A stretch of 64,000 bases of DNA from DATFRY01 sp963764695. Its GTDB lineage: Bacteria > Myxococcota_A > Polyangia > Haliangiales > Haliangiaceae. The position numbers and the translations under genes were made by a program. Position 1 is the stretch's first letter; each line of letters opens with the position of its first letter. The stretch is from contig CAVXTW010000001.1 of the NCBI GenBank assembly GCA_963764695.1, forward strand, positions 868,001 to 932,000, read 5' to 3'. Under the pieces are notes generated by a model that was given only the letters and a program-made list of their open reading frames with translations, ran no database searches and had not been told where the DNA came from. Positions 14,717-24,355 of this stretch are shown here, piece by piece.

Positions 14717-16079
14717 ATGCCGCGCCGGCCCGACAGACCGAAGCCGGCGCCGGACCCGGCCCAACAGGCGGCCGCCGAACAGAGAGAGGCCGAGGCCCTG
14801 CTGGCCCAGATGGCCTCGGCGCTGTTCCCGATGTTCCCGACCCAGGACGTGCGGATCGACCAGCTGACCTGGGACGGCGTGGCCGCCGACGCTGCCGCAG
14901 CCGAGGACGCCGCCTCCCGCGCGCGCGCGGCCGAGCAGAAGTACCGCACCCTGGTCGAGCAGATCCCGGCGGTGACGTTCATGGCGGTGCTCGGCGAGGG
15001 GGTAAACGAGGTCTACGTCAGCCCGCACATCGAGGCGCTGCTCGGCTACTCGCAGAAGGAGTGGCTGGAGGATCCGTTCCTCTGGTACACGCGCCTGCAC
15101 CCGGATGACCGCACGCTGTGGAACGAGGAGTTCACGCGCGGATGCCTGCTCGGCGGGCCGTTCCGCGCCGACTGCAGGTTCCTCGCCCGCGACGGGCGCG
15201 TGGTCTGGGTGCACGGCGAGGCGCGCATCATCAAGGACGACCTCGGCCGCCCCACGCTCCTGCAGGGCGTTGCGTTCGACATCACCGAGGTCAAGCAGGC
15301 CCACGCGGTGCTGATCGAGCAGGCGATCGTCACGGCCCGGCACGAGGAGCTGCTGGCCATCGCCCAGCGGGTGCAGACCTCGATCCTGCCGCGCAAGATC
15401 GCGGTCCCCGGGCTCGAGATCGCCGCGCGCATGATCCCGGCCAGCGAGGTCGGCGGCGACTACTACGACGTGCTGCGGGTCGACGACGGCTGCTGGATCG
15501 CGATCGGCGACGTGTCCGGACACGGCCTCGACGCCGGCCTGGTCATGCTGATGCTGCAGAGCGCGGTGCTGACAAGCGTGATGGCCCGGCCCGAGGCCAC
15601 ACCGGCCGACATCCTGCGCCTGGTCAACCTGGCGCTGGTGCACAACGTGCGCGGCCGGCTGAACGCGCGCGATCACGTCACCATGTCGCTCCTGCGCTAC
15701 ACGCCGGACGGCCGCATCCAGTTCGCCGGCGCCCACGAGGAGATGATCGTGGTGCGCAGCGACAGCGGCGCCGTGGAGGCCATCGAGACGCCGGGCCCGT
15801 GGCTGGGCGCGCGCAACGAGGTGGGCGTGCACCTTGTCGAACTCGGAGCTGCAGCTGCACGACGGCGATCTGCTGGTCCTCTACACCGACGGCGTCACCG
15901 AGGCCCGCAACGACCGCGGCCAGATGTTCGACCTCGACCGCCTGATCGCGGCGGTGAAGGGGGCCCGGCACAAGCCGACCCTGCTGGTGCGCGACAACGT
16001 GCTGACCGCGGTGCGCCGGTTCATGGCCAGGCAGCAGGACGACATCACGCTGATGGTGCTGCGCTACCGGGCGCCCTGA
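14717..16079 (+). CDS. PAS-SpoIIE (PP2C-type) phosphatase, frameshifted
   Basis: Residues 75-195 form a PAS/PAC sensor (YRTLVEQIPAVTFMAVL, then GVAFDITEVKQ), and the rest a SpoIIE/RsbU serine phosphatase with metal-binding GGDYYDV, GDVSGHGLDAGL, YTDGVTEARN and DDITLMV. The first part is in the frame of the ATG at 14717; from about 15834 the conserved domain continues in the +1 frame to 16079. Removing one T from ACCTTGTCG would give GVHLSNSELQLHDGDLL and restore a protein of about 453 residues. It lies 3 nt after the NifU-like gene. Such enzymes dephosphorylate anti-sigma-factor antagonists; the convergent HATPase-STAS protein is the natural partner. Confidence 0.82.
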
Positions 16080-16973
16080 GCCGCGGCCGGGGCCAGGTCT
16101 GAGATCTCGATGTCGACCAGCTCGTGGGCGAAGCAGCGCAGCGCGTGCAGGCTGCGCCGCTGCCACAGCATGCTCGCGTTCGAGCGCAGGCGGATGCGGT
16201 ACTGGCGCTCGGGCGGCAGGTCCTGCACGTCGCTGAGCCAGGTCACGAAGGTGCGGAAGCAGGACGAGCTCATGAACTCGAGCGAGGTGAGATCGACGAC
16301 CACCTCGGGGGTGACCAGGCGCAGCGCCTCGGCGTGCACGCGCGGCAAGAGCGACTCGAGCACCGCCCGCGCGCCCAGCTCGGCGTTGCCGGTCAGCCGC
16401 ACGGTGAGGGCGCGGCCGTCGAAGCTCGACGTGGCGGTGAAGCTGGACGCGCTGACCTCCGGCACCACCGGCTCGCCGATGTCGTCCTGGCTGGCGAACT
16501 TCGCGCTGGCGATGACGATGAGCTCGTCTCCCTCGACCTCGCAGTCGAGCGACATGTCCGCCTCGGCGCAGATGCGGGCCAGCCCCAGCCCGGAGCCCTC
16601 GCGCCGCTTCGCGTTGGCCCGGATGACCTGCTGGTAGTAGGCGAACGGATCGGGGTTGCCGCGCAGCTCGTCGACGATGGTGGAGGCGGCGGCCAGGTCC
16701 TCGGCGCTCGAGCGGTTGCGCGTGCGGATGCCGATTTCGATCGACTGGGCGTGGCGGACCACCTCCATCTGGATGGAGGAGACCCGGTTGAACAGAGAAC
16801 TTGACGGTATTCTCGAGCAGCTCGTGCGCGGCCAGGGCCAGGCGCGAGACCGCCTCCGGCTGGCTCAGCAGCTGCTCGTAGAACGCGGACACCAAGCGCC
16901 GGACGATCGGGATGAGCTCCGGGCTGGGACAGAACTGGAGCTCGACGAACGCCGGTGTGCCGTCGTTCAACAT
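16064..16973 (-). CDS. HATPase (RsbW-like) - STAS fusion regulator, frameshifted
   Basis: The N-terminal half resembles a GHKL serine kinase/anti-sigma factor: N-box HELLENTVKF near residue 52 and G-box SGLGLARICAEADM near 145. The C-terminal 100 residues resemble a STAS anti-sigma antagonist domain (VVVDLTSLEFMSSSCFRTF, with a candidate phospho-Ser). The opening frame (start 16973) breaks at about 16800 after VKFS; the protein continues in the next frame from LFNRVSSIQMEV to the stop at 16064. One extra base or two missing bases explain it. It is the last gene of the minus-strand hyp operon, overlapping hypE, and converges on the SpoIIE phosphatase gene with a 16-nt overlap. Confidence 0.75.
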
Positions 16974-18037
16974 ATGCGCGGCAGCGGCTCGGCGAAGGGC
17001 AGGTCGAGGATGCGCTCGCCGCCTATCGGCGTGCGCACGGTGACGAACCCCGGGTGGCCGGCGGTGACGGTGCCGATGCGCCTGGCCTCGCGCCCGAGCG
17101 GATGGCGGCGCAGCGCGTCCAGGGCCGCCGCCGCGCCCGCCTCCGGCACGAAGGCGATGAGCTTGCCCTCGTTGGCGACCAGCAGCGGGTCGAGGCCGAG
17201 GATCTCGCAGGCGCCGCGCACGGTGTCCTTCACCGGCACGGCGGTCTCGTCGATCTCGACGCCGAGCCGCCCGCGGGTCGCGATCTCGACAAGGGTGGCG
17301 GCCACTCCGCCGCGGGTCGGGTCGCGCATGGCGTGGATGTCGGGACAGGCCGCCAGCATGGCGGCGACCAGTCCGTGCAGCGGCGCGGTGTCGCTCTCGA
17401 TGGCGCCTTCCAGCTCCAGCCCCTCGCGCTGCGACATGATGGCGATGCCGTGGTCACCGACGGTGCCGGACAGCAGGATCGCGTCGCCCGGCGCCACGCG
17501 CCGCGACGACAGCGCGACGCCGGGCGGGACGAAGCCGATCCCGGAGGTGTTGATGAAGATCTCGTCGCCGCTGCCGCGCCCGACCACCTTCGTGTCGCCG
17601 GTGACCACCGCCACGCCGGCGGCGGCCGCGGCGCGCCGCGCCGACTCGACCACCCGCACGAGCTTCTCGAGCGGCAGCCCCTCCTCGAGGATGAAGGCGA
17701 GCGACAGGTAGCGCGGCACCGCGCCGCCCATGGCCAGGTCGTTGATCGTGCCGTTGACGGCCAGCTCGCCGATGTCGCCGCCGGGGAAGAAGATCGGCGT
17801 GACAACGTACGAGTCGGTGGTGAAGGCGAGGCGCGCGCCGGGCGGCGCATCGATCGGCAGGATGGCCTGATCGTCGAGCGCCTCCAGCGCCGGGTTGCGG
17901 AACGCGGGCAGGATGGTCCCCTCGATCAGGCGCGCGGTCAGCTTCCCGCCGCTGCCGTGTCCGAGCAGGATCTCCTCGGCGTCGACAAGCGGCACCGGGC
18001 AGGCGCCGAACGCGGTCTCCGACGGATCAGAGGACAT
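16967..18037 (-). CDS. hypE: Carbamoyl phosphate-processing hydrogenase maturation protein HypE
   Basis: A 356-residue PurM/AIR-synthase-fold enzyme that dehydrates the thiocarboxamide on its C-terminal cysteine to a thiocyanate, the cyanide donor for the NiFe centre. It has the N-terminal LLGHGSGGKL motif, ATP-binding FTTDSYVVTP, and ends in PRIC with the essential terminal Cys intact. Length is normal. It overlaps the upstream SIS isomerase gene by 11 nt and the downstream regulator by 7 nt, so it is an internal cistron of a tightly packed hyp operon. Confidence 0.97.
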   Translation of the reverse strand: MSSDPSETAFGACPVPLVDAEEILLGHGSGGKLTARLIEGTILPAFRNPALEALDDQAILPIDAPPGARLAFTTDSYVVTPIFFPGGDIGELAVNGTINDLAMGGAVPRYLSLAFILEEGLPLEKLVRVVESARRAAAAAGVAVVTGDTKVVGRGSGDEIFINTSGIGFVPPGVALSSRRVAPGDAILLSGTVGDHGIAIMSQREGLELEGAIESDTAPLHGLVAAMLAACPDIHAMRDPTRGGVAATLVEIATRGRLGVEIDETAVPVKDTVRGACEILGLDPLLVANEGKLIAFVPEAGAAAALDALRRHPLGREARRIGTVTAGHPGFVTVRTPIGGERILDLPFAEPLPRIC

Positions 18038-18608
18038 CGTCCTCTCCCAGCGCGACGTGGACCTGGTCCCACAGCAGGTGCAGGAGGACCGTGTGCGTCT
18101 CCTGGATGCGGTGGATCGACCAGGTCTTGACCGTGAAGCAGTGGTCGCAGTGATCGGCCATCTGGCCGCCGTCGCGGCCGGCGAAGCCGATCGTCAACAG
18201 GCCCATCTCGCGGGCCCGGCGCAGCGCGCGATTGACGTTGGCCGACGCGCCCGAGGTGGAGATGCCCAGCACCGCGTCGCCCGGTCGGGCCAGAAGCTCG
18301 AGCTGATCGACGAACACGCGGGCGAAGTCGGTGTCGTTGGCGATCGCGGTCAGCGCGGCGGTGTCAACCGAGAGCGCGAACGCGGGAAGCGCCCTTCGCT
18401 TCTCGATGATCGGGTGGAGAAACTCCACGGCCACGTGCTGAGCATCGCACGCGGACCCGCCGTTGCCCATGCACAGCAGTCGGCCGCCGGCTCCGAAGCG
18501 GGCTGCCAGCGCGCGCACGCATGCCTCCAGCGCCGCCGCGTTCTCCTCGAAGAAGCCGATCTTGAGCTCGGCGCTCGCGCGCGCCTTGCGCAGGATGGCG
18601 TCCCTCAC
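18027..18608 (-). CDS. SIS-domain sedoheptulose-7-phosphate isomerase-like protein
   Basis: A 193-residue GmhA-type SIS protein. Residues 35-65 carry GRLLCMGNGGSACDAQH and the later part GISTSGASANVNRAL, both sugar-phosphate-binding signatures. GmhA proper starts ADP-heptose synthesis for LPS. Here the gene is inserted between hypD and hypE, overlapping both by 4 and 11 nt, so it is expressed with hydrogenase maturation genes. My recollection is that SIS genes recur in group 1h hyp operons, but their role there is not known to me. The GTG start at 18608 is set by the overlap with the hypD stop. Confidence 0.85.
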   Translation of the reverse strand: MRDAILRKARASAELKIGFFEENAAALEACVRALAARFGAGGRLLCMGNGGSACDAQHVAVEFLHPIIEKRRALPAFALSVDTAALTAIANDTDFARVFVDQLELLARPGDAVLGISTSGASANVNRALRRAREMGLLTIGFAGRDGGQMADHCDHCFTVKTWSIHRIQETHTVLLHLLWDQVHVALGEDDVL

Positions 18609-19738
18609 CGCGTCGCCGTCCCCGGCTCTGCCGCGGGCCGCTGGCCGGCGCCGAGAAAGCGCCCGTACTGGTAGTAGGCGGCGCACGCCCCCTCGGCCGA
18701 CACCATTGTCGCGCCGAGCGGGTTCTGCGGGGTGCAGCTGTTCCCGAACGCGGCGCAGTCGCACGGCTTCTTGAGGCCGCGCAGGATCTGGCCGCTGATG
18801 CAGCTGACCGGCTCGGCGGTGTCGATGGCGCCGACCTCGAACAGCTTCTCGGCGTCGTGGTCCCTGTACTCGTGGCGCAGCTTGTAGCCGGACTTGGGGA
18901 TGGAGCCGACCCCGCGCCACTTGCGGTCGCACACCTCGAACACGTCGTAGACGAGCTCGCGGGCGGGCCGGTTGCCGTCGCGCGCCACCGTCCGCACGTA
19001 CTGGTTCTCCAGATCGGCGCGGCCCGCCTCCAGCTGTCGCACGGCCATGTAGATGCCCTCGAGGATGTCGATCGGCTCGAAGCCGGTCACCACGATCGGC
19101 ACCCGGTAGCTGGCCGACAGCGCCTCGTACTCGCGCGTGCCCATCACGGCGCACACGTGCCCCGGGCCCAGGAAGCCCTGCACCCGGTTGCCGGAGGTCA
19201 TGAGGATCGAGGCGATGGCGGGCGGCACCAGCACGTGCGAGACAAGCATCGAGAAGTTGCGCACGCCCATGCGCCTGGCCATCTTCACCGCCATGGCGTT
19301 GGCCGGCGCGGTGGTCTCGAAGCCGATGCCGAAGAAGACCACCTTGCGGTCCGGGTTCTCGCGCGCGATGCGCACCGCGTCGAGCGGGGCGTACACAACG
19401 CGCACGTCGGCGCCGCGGCTCTTGAGGCGCAGGAGGTCGACGCTGGAGCCGGGCACCCGCAGCATGTCGCCGAACGAGGTGAAGATGACGTCCTTGCGGG
19501 CCGCGATGGCATGGGCGCGGTCGATCATCTCCAGCGAGGTCACGCACACCGGGCAGCCGGGCCCGTGCACCAGCTCGACGGCCTCCGGCAGCATGCGGTC
19601 GATGCCGTAGCGAACGATCGAGTGGGTCTGCCCGCCGCACACCTCCATCAGCACCCAGGGGCGGGTGACCGTGGCGGCGATGCGCGACACCAGCGCGGCG
19701 GCAACCTGTGGCGAGCGGTACTCGTCGACGTACTTCAC
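18605..19738 (-). CDS. hypD: Hydrogenase maturation factor HypD
   Basis: A 377-residue iron-sulphur protein that, with HypC, holds the Fe(CN)2CO unit during assembly of the NiFe site. It shows the three conserved cysteine regions: MEVCGGQTHS, GPGCPVCVT and the C-terminal CISGQILRGLKKPCDCAAFG with NSCTPQN for the [4Fe-4S] cluster. The GTG start (VKYVDEYR) overlaps the hypC stop by 4 nt and gives the standard N-terminus; longer open frame upstream is not used by the family. The gene is complete. Confidence 0.97.
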   Translation of the reverse strand: MKYVDEYRSPQVAAALVSRIAATVTRPWVLMEVCGGQTHSIVRYGIDRMLPEAVELVHGPGCPVCVTSLEMIDRAHAIAARKDVIFTSFGDMLRVPGSSVDLLRLKSRGADVRVVYAPLDAVRIARENPDRKVVFFGIGFETTAPANAMAVKMARRMGVRNFSMLVSHVLVPPAIASILMTSGNRVQGFLGPGHVCAVMGTREYEALSASYRVPIVVTGFEPIDILEGIYMAVRQLEAGRADLENQYVRTVARDGNRPARELVYDVFEVCDRKWRGVGSIPKSGYKLRHEYRDHDAEKLFEVGAIDTAEPVSCISGQILRGLKKPCDCAAFGNSCTPQNPLGATMVSAEGACAAYYQYGRFLGAGQRPAAEPGTATR

Positions 19739-20028
19739 GACGCGTCCTCCGCCGCGAGCTCGCGTTCTCGGTCCGATTCGGCCACCGCATCGTCGAGCTC
19801 GGCCAGGAAGCCCAGCTCGTCGAGGGTGCGGTAGGCGCGCTCCGCCTCCTCGCGGTCCACCTTGGCGATGGCGAAGCCGACGTGGACGAGCACGAAGTCG
19901 CCCACCGCCGCATCCGGGATGCAGGCCAGGCACACATCGCGCTTGATGCCGCCGAACTTCACCAGCCCGACGGAGAGCTCGTTCTCCACGCGAATGGCGA
20001 GGATCTCACCCGGTATGCCCAGACACAT
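19735..20028 (-). CDS. hypC: Hydrogenase assembly chaperone HypC/HybG
   Basis: A 97-residue chaperone starting MCLGIPG, with the essential Cys2 that binds iron and the hydrogenase large subunit, followed by GLVKFGGIKRDVCLACI and GDFVLVHVGFAIAKVD. The acidic tail after residue 70 is typical. The gene starts within the end of hypF (23-nt overlap) and overlaps hypD by 4 nt, so translation is probably coupled through the operon. Confidence 0.96.
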   Translation of the reverse strand: MCLGIPGEILAIRVENELSVGLVKFGGIKRDVCLACIPDAAVGDFVLVHVGFAIAKVDREEAERAYRTLDELGFLAELDDAVAESDRERELAAEDAS

Positions 20029-22326
20029 GGGATCTCCCGTTGTGGCGGTGGTGCCAGCGATGCGCGGCGACGGCCGCCTGACCGAGCGCGATGCCGCCGT
20101 CGCTGGGCGGCACCCGGCGGTGCACGAGCACGTCGAAGCCGTCGGACGCGAGCAGGTCGATGGTGGTCTCGGTGAGCAGCGCGTTCTGGAAGCAGCCGCC
20201 CGACAGGGCGACAGAGTGAGTGCGCAGGCGGCCGCAGAAGCGCCGCGCCGCCGCCAGGACGATCTCGGCCAGCGTGCGGTGAAAGCGCGCGGCCACGACC
20301 GCCGCGTCGACCGCGCGGTCGAGGTCGGCGACCACATCGCGCACCACCGGGCGCATGTCGAACGACGGCCGCACCGGCGGTGCCCTCGACCAGCGCGACC
20401 TGGTAGGCGCGCGCTCTCCCCGGCGCGGCGGCGGCCTCCAGCTCCACCGCCGCCTGTCCCTCGTAGCTGACCGCGTCGCGGATGCCGCACAGCGCCGACA
20501 CCGCGTCGAACCAGCGCCCGGCCCCGGTGGCGCGCGGCGCTCGCTCGCACAGGCGGGCGATGGCGTGCAGTCGATCGCGCGGGATGCGGGCCAGGCGATC
20601 GAGCGGGAGCCCGGCGTCGATCAGCGCGGCCGCGGCGAGCCGCCACGGCTCGCGGATGGCCGCCTCACCGCCGGGCAGCGCGATCGGTGACAGATGTGCG
20701 ACGCGCGTGAACGATCGCATGTCGGCCAGCAGGAACTCGCCGCCCCACAGATCGCCGGCCGGCCCGCAGCCGGTCCCGTCGAAGGCGACCCCGAGCACCG
20801 GACCGTCGCGCTCGTTGTCGGCCAGGCACGAGGCCACGTGGGCGTGATGATGCTGCACCGGCTCGCGCGGCAGGCCCGACTCGAGCGCCCAGCGGGTCGA
20901 ACAGATAGTCCGGGTGCAGGTCGTGCGCGGCGATCTCCGGCGCGGCGCCGAGCAGTCCGCCCAGCTTGTCGATCACCTCGGTGAAGAAGGCGTGGGCCTC
21001 GGCCGACGAAAGGTCGCCGATGTGCGGCGACAGGAACGCGCGGTCGCCGCGGGTCAGGCAGACAGTGTTCTTGAGCTCGGCCCCGACCGCGCAGATGGGC
21101 GGCGCCGACACCGCCAGCGCGATCGAGTCGGGCACCGCGCCGCGCGATCGCCTGATCGCCTGGATGACCCCGGCGACCGGGCGCACCACCGAGTCGTCGG
21201 CGCGGGTGTGGATGGCGCGATCGTGCAGCAGGAAGCCGTCGGCGATCCCGCCCAGCTTCTCGCGCGCCTCGTCGTCGGTGCGCGCGATCGGCTCGTCGAC
21301 CCGGTTGCCGCTGGTCATGACCAGGAGCCGCGGGCCGTCGGTGAGCAGCAGGTGATGGAGCGGCGTGTACGGCAGCATCACGCCCAGCTCGGAAAGGCCC
21401 GGGGCCACGCCGGCGGCGACCGCCGCGCCGGGCCGCGCGCGCAGGAGCACGATCGGCCGCGCCGGCGACACCAGCGCCTCGCGCGCGATCGCGTCGACCA
21501 ACGCGATGCGCTCGGCCCGCTCGAGGCTGCGCGCCATGACAGCGAGCGGCCGGTGCGGCCGGTGCTTGCGGACGCGCAGCCGCGCCACCGCGTCGTCGTC
21601 GGCGGCGTCGACGGCGAGGTGAAAGCCCCCCAGCCCCTTGACCGCCACGATGCCGCCCCCGCACAGCGCGGCCACCGCCGCGTCCAGCGCCGCCTCACCT
21701 GTCAGCGTCGAGCCGTCGCGCCACCAGGTCAGGCGCGGGCCGCAGGTCGGGCAGGCGTTCGGCTCGGCGTGGAAGCGGCGGTCGTCCGGATCGTCGTACT
21801 CGGCGCGGCACGGAGCGCACAGCGCGAACGCATCCATCGTGGTGCGCGCGCGATCGTACGGCACGTCGCGGACGATGGTGTAGCGCGGGCCGCACTGGGT
21901 GCAGTTGATGAACGGGTAGCGGTGCCGCCGGTCGCGCGGATCGAACAGCTCGGCCAGGCACGCGTCGCAGGTGGCCGCGTCGGCCGGCACCGCGGCCTCG
22001 ACGCTGCCGCGCTGTGCGCTGGTCTCGACGCGAAACGCAGCCTCCGCCTCGCCGGCGACGGCCAGCTCGACGACGTCAACCCGATCGACATGACCCAGGG
22101 TGGGCACCCGGGCAGGCAGCCGCTCGACGAAGCGGGCCAGCGCCGCCGCCTCGCCCTCGATCTCGATCCACACCCCCTGCGGATCATTGCGGACGAAGCC
22201 GCCGAGACGGAGCTCGGTGGCGAGGCGATACACGGCCGGTCGCATGCCGATGCCCTGCACCACGCCGCGGACGCGGATGCCGCGCCGCGCACGGCGCGCG
22301 GGTACCGATGTGACGGCCGGTGTCAT
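20006..22326 (-). CDS. hypF: Carbamoyltransferase HypF, two frameshifts
   Basis: HypF carbamoylates the HypE C-terminal Cys from carbamoyl phosphate and ATP. Domains in order: acylphosphatase (RGVVQGIGMRPAVYRL), two zinc fingers (CDACLAELFD to CTQCGPRY; CAPCRAEY to CPTCGPR), YrdC-like and Kae1-like (VQHHHAHVAS, FDGTGCGPAGDLWGGEF). The ATG at 22326 has GGAGG 7 nt upstream. The frame breaks at about 20890 (a GGG where GG would keep DPLALESGLP in frame) and again at about 20385 (GAGGGCACC), both +1 shifts. Corrected length is about 772 residues, normal for HypF. All catalytic parts are present, so sequence error is at least as likely as a pseudogene. Confidence 0.88.
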
Positions 22327-22411
22327 GGAAGCGCCTCCGGGCAACGTCCCCTCCCTTGTTCAGGCGTGCACCCGTGCGTTGTCAATGTCAAGCACGAGCA
22401 CGAGAGGCGCC

Positions 22412-22440
22412 TTGACAGACACGCCGCGTTGCGGTCTTAG
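22412..22440 (+). promoter_or_regulatory. Sigma-70-type promoter for hypA-hypB-nickel permease
   Basis: TTGACA at 22412-22417, a 17-nt spacer and TCTTAG at 22435-22440 lie 18 nt before the hypA ATG. The -35 matches consensus perfectly; the -10 is weak. On the other strand two abutting TTGACA hexamers (22380-22391) face hypF but lack a good -10. Confidence 0.5.
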
Positions 22441-22458
22441 TCAGGCCAGGCGCGCGCG

Positions 22459-22791
22459 ATGCACGAACTGGCCATCAGCGAAGCGATCGTCTCGGAGGTC
22501 AGCGAGCGCGTGGAGGGCCAGATCGTGCGCGTGGTGCTCGAGATCGGGCAGCTGTCGGCGCTGATGCCGGACGCGGTGCGGTTCTCGTTCGAGGTGGCCG
22601 CGCGCGGCACCCGGCTCGAGGGAGCGGCCCTCGAGATCATGGAGATTGCTGGCATGGCGCGCTGCCGCGCGTGCGACGCGCCGGTGTCACTGGGCGCCAG
22701 TCACATCGGAACCTGCGCGAGCTGCGGCGGGATCGATCTCGAGGTGGTGGGCGGTCAGGAGCTGCGAATCAAGGCCGTGGAGGTCAAGTGA
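22459..22791 (+). CDS. hypA: Hydrogenase nickel-insertion protein HypA
   Basis: A 110-residue metallochaperone that hands Ni to the large-subunit precursor together with HypB. It begins MHELAIS with the Ni ligand His2. The zinc site is CRAC...CASC (residues about 71-92) in a rubredoxin-like finger. Length is standard. It is divergent from hypF and ends 1 nt before the hypB ATG region, forming hypA-hypB-permease, a nickel delivery module. Confidence 0.97.
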   Translation: MHELAISEAIVSEVSERVEGQIVRVVLEIGQLSALMPDAVRFSFEVAARGTRLEGAALEIMEIAGMARCRACDAPVSLGASHIGTCASCGGIDLEVVGGQELRIKAVEVK

Positions 22792-22792
22792 C

Positions 22793-23638
22793 ATGTGCGC
22801 GACCTGCGGATGCTCCGGCGACGGCGTGAGAGTCGAGGGCCACGACCACGACCCGCACGATCACGACCATCACGATCACGATCATCACCACCACGACCAC
22901 CAGCACACCCACGAGCACCACGACCACGAGCACCACGAGCACGCGGTCCCGCACGTCCACTCGCACAGGCCGGCCAGGATGGTCGAGCTCGAGCGCGACG
23001 TGCTGGCCAAGAACGACCTGCTCGCCGCGCGCAACCGCGGCTGGCTGGAAGGGCGCGAGATCGTGGCGCTCAATGTCATGAGCTCACCCGGCGCGGGCAA
23101 GACAACGCTGCTCGAGCAGACCATCGCGGCGATGAGCGACGAGTCGCCGATCGCGGTCGTCGAGGGGGATCAGGCGACGCTGCGCGACGCGGAGCGGATC
23201 CGCGCGGCGGGCGCCTCCGCCATCCAGGTGAACACGGGAACTGGATGTCACCTGGACGCGGCCATGGTGGCGCAGGCTCTGCGCCAGCTGGCCCCGGCGG
23301 GGCGCTCGCTCCTGTTCATCGAGAACGTCGGCAACCTGGTGTGCCCGGCCCTGTTCGACCTGGGCGAGAGCGCCCGCGTCGTGGTCGCGTCGGTCACCGA
23401 GGGTGAGGACAAGCCGATCAAGTACCCGCACATGTTTCGCGCGGCCGACGTGGTGCTGCTCAACAAGATCGACCTCCTGCCGCACGTGAGCTTCGACACC
23501 GCCCACTTCGTCAACTTCGCCCGACGCATCAAGCCGGAGCTTGTCGTCTTCGAGGTGTCCGCGTCGCGTGGCGATGGCCTCGACACGTGGTATCAGTGGC
23601 TTCGCGACCAGAGGGCCGCGTCCCTGTCGGCGACCTGA
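22793..23638 (+). CDS. hypB: Hydrogenase nickel GTPase HypB with histidine-rich N-terminus
   Basis: A 281-residue G3E GTPase. The N-terminal CATCGC is the high-affinity nickel site of the family. Residues 17-60 form a His/Asp-rich tract with more than 20 His, suited to nickel storage as in rhizobial HypB. The GTPase domain has Walker A SSPGAGKTT, a GDQAT switch region and NKID for guanine specificity. The ATG at 22793 restores the MCATCGC start. The stop is 2 nt before the permease ATG. Confidence 0.97.
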   Translation: MCATCGCSGDGVRVEGHDHDPHDHDHHDHDHHHHDHQHTHEHHDHEHHEHAVPHVHSHRPARMVELERDVLAKNDLLAARNRGWLEGREIVALNVMSSPGAGKTTLLEQTIAAMSDESPIAVVEGDQATLRDAERIRAAGASAIQVNTGTGCHLDAAMVAQALRQLAPAGRSLLFIENVGNLVCPALFDLGESARVVVASVTEGEDKPIKYPHMFRAADVVLLNKIDLLPHVSFDTAHFVNFARRIKPELVVFEVSASRGDGLDTWYQWLRDQRAASLSAT

Positions 23639-23640
23639 TC

Positions 23641-24324
23641 ATGCTGCTCTCGCTCCTCGTCTTCGGCTTCCTGCTCGGGCTCAGGCACGCGCTCGACGCT
23701 GACCACGTCGCCGCCATGGCGTCTCTGGCCACGCGCTCGCCCGGGATGCGCGCCACCATGCGGGTGGCCGGCGCCTGGGGTGTGGGTCACGCGTCGATCC
23801 TGGTGATCTTCGGGACCGCGCTGGTCCTGGTCGGCGCCACGGTGCCGGAGAATCTCGCGCGCTGGCTGGAGGCGGCGGTGGGCGCGATGCTCATCCTCCT
23901 CGGCATCGGCGTGCTGGGCCGGCTGCGCGGCAAGCACATCCACGCGCACGCCCACGATCACGACGGCGTGCGCCACGCGCACCTGCACATCCACGAGCAG
24001 GGCCGGGCCGGCCACGCACACCGGCACGCGCGCGGGCTGGCCGCGCGGGCGCTGCTGGTCGGCTGCGTGCACGGCCTGGCCGGCACCGCGGGGCTGGTCC
24101 TGCTCGCCGTCCCCACCGTCGAGTCGGGCACCGCGGCGATCGCCTATCTCGTCGTGTTCGGCGCCGGGACCGTGCTGGGCATGATGCTCTTCTCGCTGCT
24201 CATTTCCGTGCCGCTGGCGATGTCGGTCAGGCGGTTGCGCTGGCTGGCGGGAGTGCTCGAGGCCAGCGTCGGCATCGCCAACGTGGCGCTCGGCTGCTGG
24301 ATCCTGACGCGAACCGTCGGCTGA
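23641..24324 (+). CDS. Nickel/cobalt permease of the NicO/UreH-like type
   Basis: A 227-residue protein with six membrane helices. The first helix carries HALDADHVAAMA, the HX4DH signature of nickel/cobalt transporters. A cytoplasmic loop (residues about 100-138) is His-rich (HIHAHAHDHDGVRHAH) and likely gates or buffers Ni. A second conserved site GCVHGLAGTAGL follows. It starts 2 nt after hypB, so nickel import, storage and insertion are one transcription unit. Nickel specificity is inferred from context. Confidence 0.88.
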   Translation: MLLSLLVFGFLLGLRHALDADHVAAMASLATRSPGMRATMRVAGAWGVGHASILVIFGTALVLVGATVPENLARWLEAAVGAMLILLGIGVLGRLRGKHIHAHAHDHDGVRHAHLHIHEQGRAGHAHRHARGLAARALLVGCVHGLAGTAGLVLLAVPTVESGTAAIAYLVVFGAGTVLGMMLFSLLISVPLAMSVRRLRWLAGVLEASVGIANVALGCWILTRTVG

Positions 24325-24355
24325 CTCCGCGCAATCACAGGCGTCGAGAAAAGTC

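Noticed and set aside
22784..22966. Val-rich 60-residue hydrophobic open frame on the minus strand
   Set aside because: It is the exact complement of the His/Asp codon tract in hypB, so the Val-rich product is an artefact.
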